NCBI GenBank assembly: GCA_040772225.1
Contig: JAXGYO010000002.1
Location: 1,426,001-1,490,000 of the forward strand
From: JAAYED01 sp040772225
GTDB taxonomy: Bacteria; Chloroflexota; Anaerolineae; UBA1429
Length of the DNA stretch: 64,000 bases
Direction: 5' to 3'
The notes under the pieces: generated by a model
Seen by the model: only the letters and a program-made list of their open reading frames with translations
Databases searched by the model: none
What the model was told of the DNA's origin: nothing
Program-made: the position numbers and the translations under genes
Part shown: piece after piece, positions 48,864-56,867 of the stretch
How positions within the stretch are numbered: position 1 is the first letter of the stretch
Layout: every line of letters begins with the position of its first letter

Positions 48864-49835
48864 ATGAAACGTGCTGCGAGTCTAATCGTCCTGTTGTTGG
48901 TCACGATCGCATTGCTGATAGGCTGCGGTGAGCCTGAGCCATCGGCGCAGGTCACCATCGCCATGGGCTTTGTACCCAACGTGCAGTTCACGCCCATGTA
49001 TGTCGCCATCGAGAACGGCTACTTTGCGGAGCAGGGTGTTGACGTTGTGCTGGACTATGGCATGGAGACAGACCTCTTGCAGCGCCTGGGTACGGGAGAC
49101 CTGCAGTTCGCCATCGCCAGTGGAGATCAGGTGGCCCTGGCCCGGGCGGCCGGACTCCCCGTCACCATGGTGGCCAACTGGTACCGTCGCTTTCCTGTGT
49201 GCGTGGTGTCGCTCGCAGAGTCAGGCATCGATAGCCCGGAAGATCTGGTGGGCAAGACAGTCGGGATCCCAGTCATGGAAGGCGCCAGCTATATTGGGTG
49301 GCAGGCGTTCTTGCGCGAGGTAGGTCTCTCTGCGGAGCAGGTAAACCTGCAGCCCATCGGTTACACGCAGATCGCGAGCCTCACCGAAAAGAGGGTTGAT
49401 GCCGCCGTGTCCTACGCCATGAACGAGCCCGTTCAACTTGCTCAAGCCGGTTACGACATCAATGTCTTTTACCTGGACGAATACACGGGTCTGATCTCTA
49501 ACGGGTTGATCTCAAGCGAAGCGATGATCGATTCCGATCCGGACCTGGTGCGCAAAGTTGTTGCAGCCTTTGTTAAAGGGATCGAGACAACTCTGGAGAA
49601 GCCGGACGAGGCCTTTGCAATTACGCGCAAGCACATCCCGGAGATGGATGACACTACCGCAGAGCTTCAACGCGCGGTGCTGGATGCTTGCCTCCTCTTC
49701 TGGGAGTCTACAGAGGTCGGATATAACGACCCGGAAACCTGGCAAGAGTCCGCTCAGTTGCTCCAGGATCTGGGTCTCATCAGTGGGGACGTTGCTGTCA
49801 CGGAGATGTACACCAACGAGTTCCTGCAGCAATGA
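48864..49835 (+). CDS. ribY: ABC transporter substrate-binding lipoprotein, NMT1/THI5-like (RibY-like)
   Basis: 323 residues. Signal peptide with lipobox LLIGC (Cys about 21). The mature part begins TIAMGFVPNVQFTPMYVAIE, typical of NMT1/ThiY-like periplasmic-fold binding proteins, with GDLQFAIASGDQVALARAAG and VGIPVMEGASYIGWQAFLRE. Such proteins bind pyrimidine precursors in thiamin systems; under an FMN riboswitch the expected ligand is riboflavin. The stop overlaps the ATPase start (ATGA). Confidence 0.9.
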   Translation: MKRAASLIVLLLVTIALLIGCGEPEPSAQVTIAMGFVPNVQFTPMYVAIENGYFAEQGVDVVLDYGMETDLLQRLGTGDLQFAIASGDQVALARAAGLPVTMVANWYRRFPVCVVSLAESGIDSPEDLVGKTVGIPVMEGASYIGWQAFLREVGLSAEQVNLQPIGYTQIASLTEKRVDAAVSYAMNEPVQLAQAGYDINVFYLDEYTGLISNGLISSEAMIDSDPDLVRKVVAAFVKGIETTLEKPDEAFAITRKHIPEMDDTTAELQRAVLDACLLFWESTEVGYNDPETWQESAQLLQDLGLISGDVAVTEMYTNEFLQQ

Positions 49836-50590
49836 GCGAGAGACCGATCCTGGTTGCCCGGCAGCTTCAGGTCGTCTTTGAGTCAGAGGACTCTCGGCTG
49901 GAGGCGCTTCAGGAGGCTACCTTTGACGTACTCCCCAACGAGTTCGTCTGCATCATCGGGCCGTCCGGTTGTGGCAAGTCGACGCTTCTCCGCGCGTTGG
50001 GGGGGCTGATCAGGCCAACACGAGGTCAGGTCCTCCTGGACGGCCAGCCGCTGACGGGCCCGCAGCGGCGGATCGGCTTTGTCTTTCAGCAACACAATCT
50101 CATGCCGTGGCGTACCGCCCTGGAGAATGTGTCGCTCCCCCTCGAGTTGCAGCGGATCCCCCGGCACGAAGCCAGAGCGCGGGCAAGAGAGATGCTGGCT
50201 CTCGTGGATCTTCAAGAGTTCGCCGGGTCACGCCCCCAGGAATTGTCGGGAGGCATGCGCCAGCGCGTGGCTTTGGCACGCGAGTTGGTCTATGACCCGG
50301 ATGTCCTCCTGCTGGACGAGCCCTTTGGGGCACTGGATGCCCTCACCCGCGAGCAGATGAACCTGGAGCTCTTGCGCATTTGGAGCGCCCGCAGAAAAAC
50401 CGTTGTGATGGTGACGCACAATATCCAGGAAGCGATCCATCTCTCAGATCGCGTGCTCGTGATGACTTCGCACCCCGGGCGCGTTGAAGGCGAGGTGAGG
50501 ATCGACCTCCCCCGCCCCCGGTCGGTGGACGACCTCTATGCACCCCGTTTTGTGGAACTTGCCCGCACCTTGCGCGCCTCTCTGCGTTGA
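49832..50590 (+). CDS. ABC transporter ATP-binding protein of the flavin uptake system
   Basis: 252 residues. Walker A GPSGCGKSTLLRALGG (about 47-62), Q-loop FVFQQHNLMPWRTAL, signature LSGGMRQRVALARELV, Walker B DVLLLDEPFGALDALTREQM, H-loop VMVTHNIQEA. Belongs to the SsuB/TauB/ThiZ-like group. It completes a three-part importer (permease, binding protein, ATPase), all under the FMN riboswitch. Confidence 0.92.
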   Translation: MSERPILVARQLQVVFESEDSRLEALQEATFDVLPNEFVCIIGPSGCGKSTLLRALGGLIRPTRGQVLLDGQPLTGPQRRIGFVFQQHNLMPWRTALENVSLPLELQRIPRHEARARAREMLALVDLQEFAGSRPQELSGGMRQRVALARELVYDPDVLLLDEPFGALDALTREQMNLELLRIWSARRKTVVMVTHNIQEAIHLSDRVLVMTSHPGRVEGEVRIDLPRPRSVDDLYAPRFVELARTLRASLR

Positions 50591-50613
50591 AAGCCGCCAA
50601 CAAGGGGTTGGCT

Positions 50614-51921
50614 TCATGCCGTCTCGATACTATGGATCGACTCTTGCGGGACGCTCCGAGGATCGCGCACGAGCCAGTGCATGTAAAGTACGCCCGCGAG
50701 CGACAGCACAATCGCAATGCCGAACATCTGCTTGTAGCCCGCAACATCGACCAGCCAGCCGCCAACGAGTGGGGCCAGGAGTACGGGCAGTGCCTGCACC
50801 GTGCTGGCGAGCGCCGAATACGTTGGCATCTCATCTGGCGGTCCAAACTCCATCGTGATCGCCATGGCAGAGATCATCCCTGAAGCCATCGAGAGGTTGG
50901 ATAGGACAAAGACGAGATACAGCCCGGTGCTGCTGGCTGTAAGTATCGCCGCCACCAGAGCCGCCACCAGAAACAGGCCGCTCAACTCCATCAGAAGCTT
51001 GTGCCCAAAGCGATCGCCGATCTGGCCCAGCAATGGTGTACTAACCGACTGGGCGATCAGCGCCGCCATGGTTAACCCCGCTACAAATGTATCCGAGATA
51101 CCAAAGGCTTCCCGGGCATAGACCACATAAAAGGCTGTTCCCATCGAGCCCAGCATCGACACCGTACGGGCAATAAGAAACCGCCGGAAATTGCGATCCG
51201 CCTTGAGAATACGGGGCAGATTACGCCAGTACTCCCGTGCGTCCGTCTGTGGCGCAGTGACTGCGACTGTAGGCTCCCGGTTCATACGCAGTACAACCCA
51301 GGACACCATCTGCACCAGAAAACAGAGAAGGAACGAAATGCCAAATGTAAAGGGATATTCCCAGCGCTCAAAGATGAATCCTGAGAGCGCGGCGCCACCG
51401 ACGCCCAGGAGACCGCCCAGAGCATTGCTCGTTCCGAACATCAGGCCCCGTCGTCGCACAGGAACAACCTTGGCGATCATCTTTTTCCAGGCGGGGTTGG
51501 TCACCCCGCCGCCGGCCATGGCCAACGAGAGCCCCAGCAGCAGCACTGTATAGGACAGTGCTGGCGGAGCACCAGGCCACAGCAGGATCATCAAGGCGAT
51601 AGCGCCGTATGGGATCCGCTCGAGCAGATTGTAGCGCACCAGCCATGGTTTGATATTAGCCAGGGACTGGGCATGACGCGCCAACAGCAGCTGAGGCACA
51701 AAGAACATGCCATTCTGGAGAGCGGGGATCAGGCCGATCAACACTGCCGAACTCGTCAGATAGCTGGCATACAGCGAAATGACGGTGGGCCCATAGATAA
51801 AGCTCATGGAGAGTTGGAACAAGGCAGAGACCATGACATTGACCCAAAAGTTCCAGGATAGATTCCGGTCTACCTCTGCCTGTACCGAGGCTGACTCTGC
51901 CGATGCCGGTCGTATCGTCAC
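50614..51921 (-). CDS. MFS transporter (paralogue 1)
   Basis: 435 residues from GTG 51921 (VTIRPASAESASVQAEVD) with AAGGGGTGATTTT in front; the longer in-frame reading overlaps the upstream gene's end. About twelve transmembrane segments, the loop LLARHAQSLANIKPWLVRYN and KMIAKVVPVRRRGLMFGTSN resembling the MFS loop after helix 2. The N-terminal NLSWNFWVNVMVSALFQLSM closely matches paralogue 2 (NANWNFWVNVLDLTFYHLGM). Substrate unknown. Transcribed just after its paralogue. Confidence 0.85.
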   Translation of the reverse strand: MTIRPASAESASVQAEVDRNLSWNFWVNVMVSALFQLSMSFIYGPTVISLYASYLTSSAVLIGLIPALQNGMFFVPQLLLARHAQSLANIKPWLVRYNLLERIPYGAIALMILLWPGAPPALSYTVLLLGLSLAMAGGGVTNPAWKKMIAKVVPVRRRGLMFGTSNALGGLLGVGGAALSGFIFERWEYPFTFGISFLLCFLVQMVSWVVLRMNREPTVAVTAPQTDAREYWRNLPRILKADRNFRRFLIARTVSMLGSMGTAFYVVYAREAFGISDTFVAGLTMAALIAQSVSTPLLGQIGDRFGHKLLMELSGLFLVAALVAAILTASSTGLYLVFVLSNLSMASGMISAMAITMEFGPPDEMPTYSALASTVQALPVLLAPLVGGWLVDVAGYKQMFGIAIVLSLAGVLYMHWLVRDPRSVPQESIHSIETA

Positions 51922-51925
51922 AAAA

Positions 51926-53239
51926 TCACCCCTTCTCGCCACCGGCAACAGAGGCCGCCAGCATCCCACCCTGTGGATCACTTCGCGGCTCCTTGACCAG
52001 CAACCGCATCACGACAAAGCCGGCGACAGCAAAGGCCAGCGCCACACCAAATAAAAGCCTGAATCCACCCACATCCACAAGGACGCCGCCCAACAGAGGC
52101 GCGAGCAACGTAGGGACTCCCGTAATGGTGCCCGCCATGGCGGTAAACGTCGGTATCTCATCGGCGGAGGAGAATTCCATGGTAATGCCCATCCCAGCGA
52201 TAGAACTGGCCTGCAACGCCGCGTTGACGAGGATAAAGGCCGGGTACAGCCAGATCTCGCTGGGAGCCAGGGCAATGATCACAATCGCAGCCGCGATGAT
52301 GATCCCCGCTATCTCGAGAAGCCACTTGTTTCCCCTGCGGTCCGCCAGGCGGCCCATGAGCGGCGCACACAGGCTCTGGCCGATCAGCGCCACCATCGTC
52401 AAGTTGCCGGCCATCGCATCAGAGATCCCAAAGGTGCGCCGTCCATAGACGATATAGAGCGCCGTCCCCATCGCACCGAAAGTCAGCAGTGAGGTGCCGA
52501 TGAGATACCGCAAAAAGTTCGGGTGTCCCTTGAGCATGCGCGGGATGTTGCGCCAATACTCTCTGGCGCTTGGCGCAGAAACCTCCGGCGCCCGTGCCGG
52601 TTCACGGTTTAGCGTCACAGAAATGTAGGAGATCAGCTGAGACAGGAAGCAGAGCCCAAAGCTGATTCCGAAAGAATAAGGATAACCGTAGGTGGCCAGA
52701 ATATGCCTGGACAGCGCCGCACCGCCGATTCCCAGGATCCCGCCCAGAGCGCTGCTTGTCCCGAACATGGTGCCGCGCCTGTCCAAAGGAATCACCTTGG
52801 CAAGCATGGCCTTCCAGGCAGGACCTCCCAGCCCCCCGGCACCGCTCGCGGTGATCAGCGCCAGCATCAAGATGGCATAGGAGACCTCGCGCGGCGCGTC
52901 TGGCCACAGAAAAATCGATAAAGCTACAATAGAATAGGGGAGGCGCTCAAAGATGCTGATCCGAACCAAAAGCCACTTTTTCCTGGGAAGGCTCTGGGTT
53001 TTGCGAGCCAGCAACATTTGAGGCAACAGAAACATGACACCCTGGATGGCAGGGATCAGACCGATCAAAACCGCGGAATCCGTAAGATAGCTGGCATAGA
53101 GCGACAACACTGTCGTGCCATAGATAAAGCTCATTCCCAGGTGGTAAAAGGTCAGATCGAGAACGTTGACCCAAAAGTTCCAATTGGCATTCTTTTGTAG
53201 ATAGGCCTTGTACTCGGCATCAGACAAATAGACAGACAT
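51926..53239 (-). CDS. MFS transporter (paralogue 2)
   Basis: 437 residues. Starts MSVYLSDAEYKAYLQKNANW. About twelve membrane segments and the conserved AMLAKVIPLDRRGTMFGTSS, close to the same place in paralogue 1. The two proteins are similar throughout, so they arose by tandem duplication; the copies have diverged enough that different substrates are plausible. The Shine-Dalgarno site is weak (GCGGGTGAG). A terminator-like hairpin stands upstream at 53285. Confidence 0.85.
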   Translation of the reverse strand: MSVYLSDAEYKAYLQKNANWNFWVNVLDLTFYHLGMSFIYGTTVLSLYASYLTDSAVLIGLIPAIQGVMFLLPQMLLARKTQSLPRKKWLLVRISIFERLPYSIVALSIFLWPDAPREVSYAILMLALITASGAGGLGGPAWKAMLAKVIPLDRRGTMFGTSSALGGILGIGGAALSRHILATYGYPYSFGISFGLCFLSQLISYISVTLNREPARAPEVSAPSAREYWRNIPRMLKGHPNFLRYLIGTSLLTFGAMGTALYIVYGRRTFGISDAMAGNLTMVALIGQSLCAPLMGRLADRRGNKWLLEIAGIIIAAAIVIIALAPSEIWLYPAFILVNAALQASSIAGMGITMEFSSADEIPTFTAMAGTITGVPTLLAPLLGGVLVDVGGFRLLFGVALAFAVAGFVVMRLLVKEPRSDPQGGMLAASVAGGEKG

Positions 53240-53284
53240 GAACTCACCCGCAGGAGTTTTTTTGAATCACCCTATGCAAAGCAA

Positions 53285-53313
53285 GGACCCTGCCATTGCT
53301 CTCGGCAGAGTCC
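53285..53313 (-). terminator. Hairpin between alcohol dehydrogenase and MFS genes
   Basis: On the minus strand: GGACTCTGCC, 9-base loop, GGCAGGGTCC, then TTGCTTTGC. Nine of ten pairs are Watson-Crick and one is G-U. It lies 46 bases before the MFS start and 114 bases after the dehydrogenase stop, so it is a terminator for the dehydrogenase or an attenuator of the MFS pair. Confidence 0.6.
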
Positions 53314-53426
53314 TACGTAGATCCGCCATCCATCGCCCGCAAGTTGCGCCGCGTACGTGAGCCTGCGGCCGGCACCGCCCTGGCGCAACACTCTGGATCG
53401 CACACGGCAGTCCAGGTCCCCCCTCT

Positions 53427-54521
53427 TTAGGGAAGCAGCACTGCCTTGAGCGCCTCTCGCCGTTCTACCGCTTCGAGAGCATCGGTGGCCTGGGCTAAGG
53501 AAAACCGGTGGGTGACCAGCCCGGCCAGCCGGTCCGGATGCTGTCGAATCACGCTGATCGCTCGAAGCGTGTGCCGGACATCGCTCACCCACACGCCCTG
53601 GATGCGCACGTTCTTGCGAACGACCTGCTCAAAGGGCGCGATCGTCATCTCCCCCACCGGCGTGCCGAAACCAACCAGCGCCAGCGCGCCGCCACAGCGT
53701 ACGAGATCCAGTCCCTCCGTGGCCGCAGAGACGGCTCCGGAAGCCTCAATGATCAGATCGGCGCCGAGGCCGTGTGTCAGGTCTAGAACCGCATCGCGAC
53801 GCTCGGCGGCTGAGGTCGCATGCCGGTCCAGCAACGTTGTCGCCCCGGCGCCGCGGGCAAGCTCTAGCCGGCCGGCTGTTCCGCCGATCATCACGACATT
53901 CTCGGCACCCGCAGCCCGCGCCAGCGCAACCGAGAACACGCCTACAGGACCTGGCCCAAACACGACCACTGTATCACCAGTGTGCAGGTCGACAAGATCA
54001 AAGGTATGCGCTGCGGTTGCACCAGAACAGGAAGCTACAACCATTGTCGCGGGATCATCATCATCCGACAGGGGAATGATGTCTGTTCGGGCATCCAGGA
54101 TGATGTGTGTGGCATAGCATCCATTCAAGAACGGAGGCGTCTGCGAGGAGCGATGTATTCCATAGGCCCACCGCTCCGCGCAAAGAGAGGGTTCGTGCAG
54201 TACAGCACAGTGATAGCAGTGTCCGCAGGGAACCCCACGCTCCCATGAGATGAGATCACCGGGCACAATTGGCTGCCCGAAGATGTCCCGTCTCGGGCCG
54301 GCCGTCTCCACCACGCGCCCCACGCCCTCGTGGCCGAGGATGATCGGCAGAGGCGTACGGGGATCCTGGCCGCGCCACATGTGGACATCAGATCCACAGA
54401 CACCAGCAGCAACGACCTGTACGAGGACCTGCCCCGGAGCCAGGGAAGGGACAGGTATCTCGACGATAGCCAGAGGGAGATCGAACTGCTCCAGTACAGC
54501 GGCCATTGCCTTCATCATCAT
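53427..54521 (-). CDS. Zinc-dependent alcohol dehydrogenase-family protein
   Basis: 364 residues (three consecutive ATGs; GGAGCC precedes the first). Catalytic zinc region GVCGSDVHMWRG and ILGHEGVGRV, structural zinc lobe VPCGHCYHCAVLHEPSLC (four Cys), and Rossmann motif VFGPGPVGVFSVALARAAGA (about 184-203). The substrate is not evident. The longer in-frame upstream reading runs across the neighbouring gene and is not coding. Confidence 0.9.
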   Translation of the reverse strand: MMMKAMAAVLEQFDLPLAIVEIPVPSLAPGQVLVQVVAAGVCGSDVHMWRGQDPRTPLPIILGHEGVGRVVETAGPRRDIFGQPIVPGDLISWERGVPCGHCYHCAVLHEPSLCAERWAYGIHRSSQTPPFLNGCYATHIILDARTDIIPLSDDDDPATMVVASCSGATAAHTFDLVDLHTGDTVVVFGPGPVGVFSVALARAAGAENVVMIGGTAGRLELARGAGATTLLDRHATSAAERRDAVLDLTHGLGADLIIEASGAVSAATEGLDLVRCGGALALVGFGTPVGEMTIAPFEQVVRKNVRIQGVWVSDVRHTLRAISVIRQHPDRLAGLVTHRFSLAQATDALEAVERREALKAVLLP

Positions 54522-54555
54522 GGCTCCGTCAGCGTAGAGTTGGCCCAAGCCACAA

Positions 54556-54987
54556 CTAGTCGCGATTGAGAAGCAGTTGCATCCAGGCTCTCCAGTTGGG
54601 GTTATCGAAATAGGAGAGTTCTTGCACGCGATCGGTGAGGCTAGCCCCTGCCTGCACTTCACTGATGCCGGTGTCGATGGCGGGAGCGGTTCCGTCTGAA
54701 GGCACAAGCCTGACCGCCAGGACCTCAGGAGGCACCTGACCAGTCTCCTTGAGCGCCTCGTCGATCCATGCCAGGGATTGGCGTCGCTCAATCTCGAGCA
54801 GCAGATTCTGTCGGTCCAGTTCCATCTCTGCGATCTCGACCCGGAGATCGTCGCGCCATGCACGCAGGCGGTAGGTTCTGATGGCTTTGCTGGCGAATGC
54901 GCCGATAAAAAAGACAATAACAGCGAGGGCCAACACCCCAACCACCTGGGTTACAGAAATGGGGCGCGGGCCGCGAGAATCTACCAT
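54556..54987 (-). CDS. DivIC/FtsB-like septum-formation protein
   Basis: 143 residues. One transmembrane segment (VVGVLALAVIVFFIGAFASK, about 15-34), then a coiled-coil-like stretch (LRVEIAEMELDRQNLLLEIE, about 49-68), then a ~65-residue tail ending FDNPNWRAWMQLLLNRD. The size and layout are those of FtsB/DivIC proteins, which bind FtsL and FtsQ/DivIB at the division septum. No other division gene is nearby. AGAGGTG precedes the ATG. Confidence 0.72.
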   Translation of the reverse strand: MVDSRGPRPISVTQVVGVLALAVIVFFIGAFASKAIRTYRLRAWRDDLRVEIAEMELDRQNLLLEIERRQSLAWIDEALKETGQVPPEVLAVRLVPSDGTAPAIDTGISEVQAGASLTDRVQELSYFDNPNWRAWMQLLLNRD

Positions 54988-55004
54988 GGCTCACCTCTGC
55001 CGGA

Positions 55005-55033
55005 ATAATAGTGAAAGCCGGCTTGCACGTCAA
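55005..55033 (-). promoter_or_regulatory. Promoter of the DivIC/FtsB-like gene
   Basis: On the minus strand: TTGACG (55033-55028), 17-bp spacer, TATTAT (55010-55005), 18 bases upstream of the ATG at 54987. The transcript leader would be very short, ending with AGAGGTG. Confidence 0.78.
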
Positions 55034-55133
55034 TGATGCCGGAGAGCGATGCTCGGCGACATGGCAGCCCCGGACAGGGGGACCAATATCCTGAAGCCAC
55101 CCTCTTTTGCCTTTACCTGTGTCCGCGCATGAG

Positions 55134-55187
55134 TATAATAGGTGTGACTAGTGAATTATTGCCCTGTGGATAGCTCGTGTCTAGTCT
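55134..55187 (+). promoter_or_regulatory. Tandem candidate promoters of the response regulator gene
   Basis: A TATAAT at 55134-55139 (with TTTACC 16 bp upstream) and, closer to the gene, TTGCCC (55159-55164), 17-bp spacer, TAGTCT (55182-55187). The second would start transcription about 25 bases before the ATG at 55220. Confidence 0.5.
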
Positions 55188-55219
55188 GGTAGACTGTGAG
55201 AACGGTCAAAGGGAGTGCT

Positions 55220-55939
55220 ATGGGTGACCTGATTCTAGTCGTCGATGATGATCCGGCCGCAGTGGTGGGCATCGAACGCATACTGAGCCACAACGGCTTT
55301 GAGGTGAGTGTCGCGCTACGAGGCGTGGACGCACTGACTATCGCGCGAGAGCAGCGCCCCGCCCTCGTCATCATGGACATTATGATGCCGGGGATGGACG
55401 GAATCGAAGTCGCCCGGCGCATGCGCGAGATACCCCAGCTAGCACGCTTGCCCATCCTATTCCTGACTGGTCGCGGCGAGATCGATGACAAGATCGCCGC
55501 CTATCAGCAGGCCGAGGCTGACGACTATCTCACCAAGCCCTTTGATGTCCGTGAGTTGGACCTGCGCGTCAAGGCCCTCCTGCGCCGCGCAACACAAACA
55601 GTGCCACCCGAGGTAGATGAAAAGCTGACAGTGGAATCACTGGTTCTGGATATGCGCACCTATGAGATCAGCACGCCAGACAAAACCGTGCTGCTGACTC
55701 CCATCGAGTTTGAGCTCATGCGTTTTCTCATGGCTCACGCGGATCATGTCTTTTCCACCGATCAGCTCCTGGAGGAGGTCTGGGGATATCCTCCTGGCAC
55801 GGGGATGCCCGATCTGGTACGCGTACACATCAAGAACATACGAGACAAGATAGAGCCAGATCCCAAGAACCCAACCTACGTGCGCAATCTGCTGCGGCGG
55901 GGGTACATGGTTACCTCTGAGCAACGCACCAGCGCATGA
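55220..55939 (+). CDS. OmpR/PhoB-family response regulator
   Basis: 239 residues from MGDLILVVDDDPAAVVG, AAAGGGAG upstream. Receiver: acidic pocket VVDDDP, phospho-acceptor Asp in LVIMDIMMPGMDGIE (about 53-67), Thr in FLTGRGE, Lys in YLTKPFDVREL. Winged helix at about 135-235: LTPIEFELMRFLMAHADHVF, LLEEVWGYPPG, VRVHIKNIRDKIEPDPKNPT and VRNLLRRGYMV. No partner histidine kinase is adjacent (orphan in this window). Confidence 0.93.
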   Translation: MGDLILVVDDDPAAVVGIERILSHNGFEVSVALRGVDALTIAREQRPALVIMDIMMPGMDGIEVARRMREIPQLARLPILFLTGRGEIDDKIAAYQQAEADDYLTKPFDVRELDLRVKALLRRATQTVPPEVDEKLTVESLVLDMRTYEISTPDKTVLLTPIEFELMRFLMAHADHVFSTDQLLEEVWGYPPGTGMPDLVRVHIKNIRDKIEPDPKNPTYVRNLLRRGYMVTSEQRTSA

Positions 55940-55957
55940 ATGCGCAGGCGCACCAAA

Positions 55958-55991
55958 GACAAGACCCCTCTCTTTCGAGAGGGGTCTTGTC
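55958..55991 (+). terminator. 15-bp perfect hairpin after the response regulator gene
   Basis: GACAAGACCCCTCTC-TTTC-GAGAGGGGTCTTGTC, 19 bases after the stop. Very stable but without a T run on either side; probably a termination or RNA-stabilising element. Confidence 0.6.
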
Positions 55992-55995
55992 CTGC

Positions 55996-56077
55996 GTGTC
56001 CTAGCAATCACTCGGAGGTGATGCTAGGACACTACTCGTACTACAGTGTTCCATCTGCACATCACCTCCTTATTTTA
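55996..56077 (+). promoter_or_regulatory. Overlapping alternative hairpins (attenuator-like element)
   Basis: Hairpin A: GTGTCCTAGCAATCAC (55996-56011) with GTGATGCTAGGACAC (56018-56032), one bulged A. Hairpin B: GGAGGTGATG (56014-56023) with CATCACCTCC (56060-56069), reinforced inside by GGACACT with AGTGTTCC, and followed by TTATTTTA. The arms overlap (56014-56032), so A and B are mutually exclusive, and only B has a T-rich tail. That is the geometry of a transcription attenuator or riboswitch, but I recognise no known class. Confidence 0.5.
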
Positions 56078-56191
56078 GAGTGCGATTTGGGTCCGGAGGA
56101 CGTACCTCCCAGACGCCATTATCATAAGTGATAGAGGAACGGTTGTCAAGCCAGACACTCCAGCAGAGACTCCGGTATACATTCAGTCGTG

Positions 56192-56200
56192 TGCTATAAT
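56192..56200 (+). promoter_or_regulatory. Extended -10 promoter of the fchA-folD operon
   Basis: TGCTATAAT, an extended -10 element (TGnTATAAT); no -35 hexamer is clear. It places the start near 56207, about 31 bases before the GTG at 56238, so the hairpin region upstream would not be in this transcript unless read-through occurs. Confidence 0.62.
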
Positions 56201-56237
56201 CCTTGGCAAGTTGGCACCCTGTGGTTGGGGGAATAGA

Positions 56238-56867
56238 GTGTTTACAGATCATACTGTCAGTGGATTTCTTGATGAACTGGCATCCGCGGATCCTGTGCCC
56301 GGAGGAGGCAGTGCCTGTGCTCTGGCCGGTGCAACTGCTGCCGCACTGGTGAGCATGGTGTGCAATCTCACGGTGGGGAAACGCCGCTACAAAGACGTAG
56401 AGTCAACGCTCCGTGACGTGCTGGCACAATCCGAGTTTCATCGCGCGCGCCTGATGCAACTGCTGGAGGACGACACGGAGGTCTACAATCGCGTCATGTC
56501 TGCGTACCGCATGCCCACAGAGACTGACGCGGAGTGCACCGCCCGCGAAGAGGCGTGGCAAGCAGCGCTGCTCGATGCAGCTGCTGTCCCGATGGCAATC
56601 GCCCGTGAATGCCTGGGTGTTGTGCAGTTGGCAGAAACCGCTGGTCGTCACGGCAACGCCTGGGCGGTCAGTGATGCTGGCGCTGCGGCGCTCCTGGCCA
56701 AAGGCGCGGCACGCGCAGCCGGGCTCAGCGTAGAGGTCAACCTCAGAAGCATACGTGACAAGGCAATTGTATCCGGCTATCGAGACGACCTGGCATCGCT
56801 TGAGCAGGAGGCCCAAAGCATATGCCAGCGGGCACTTGACGCCGTGGAGGCCCGGATGGGGGCATGA
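56238..56867 (+). CDS. fchA: FchA/FTCD-type cyclodeaminase-cyclohydrolase family protein
   Basis: 209 residues from GTG 56238 (VFTDHTVSGFLDELASADPV), GGGGGA upstream. Residues 18-50 are PGGGSACALAGATAAALVSM, the signature of this family, with NLTVGKRRYKDVE and DAEA-type helix EDDTEVYNRVMSAYRMP following. Family members are formiminotetrahydrofolate cyclodeaminases and, as single-domain proteins such as FchA, methenyl-H4folate cyclohydrolases. Coupling by a 4-base overlap to folD favours the cyclohydrolase role. Confidence 0.86.
   Translation: MFTDHTVSGFLDELASADPVPGGGSACALAGATAAALVSMVCNLTVGKRRYKDVESTLRDVLAQSEFHRARLMQLLEDDTEVYNRVMSAYRMPTETDAECTAREEAWQAALLDAAAVPMAIARECLGVVQLAETAGRHGNAWAVSDAGAAALLAKGAARAAGLSVEVNLRSIRDKAIVSGYRDDLASLEQEAQSICQRALDAVEARMGA

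Larger units (their letters stand above)
55940..56237 (+). other. RNA-structure-rich intergenic region, no confident gene
   Basis: About 298 bases between the response regulator and the FchA-like gene. It holds a 15-bp perfect hairpin (55958-55991), an attenuator-like pair of overlapping hairpins (55996-56069), a second small GTCCGGAGGAC hairpin (about 56092-56102) and an extended -10 promoter (56192-56200). A 63-codon open frame crosses it but passes through the hairpin arms and has no usable ribosome binding site, so I do not call it a gene. Confidence 0.6.

Noticed and set aside
53240..53426. T-box or other tRNA-sensing leader before the MFS genes
   Set aside because: No AGGGTGGNACCGCG core or specifier-loop architecture; a simple hairpin explains the structure.
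53427..54941. 504-codon version of the alcohol dehydrogenase
   Set aside because: The extra ~140 N-terminal codons overlap the DivIC/FtsB-like gene in another frame and carry no family sequence; GGAGCC-ATG at 54521 is the sensible start.
55940..56131. 63-codon open frame after the response regulator as a small gene
   Set aside because: It runs through hairpin arms, has no usable ribosome binding site, and low-complexity content.
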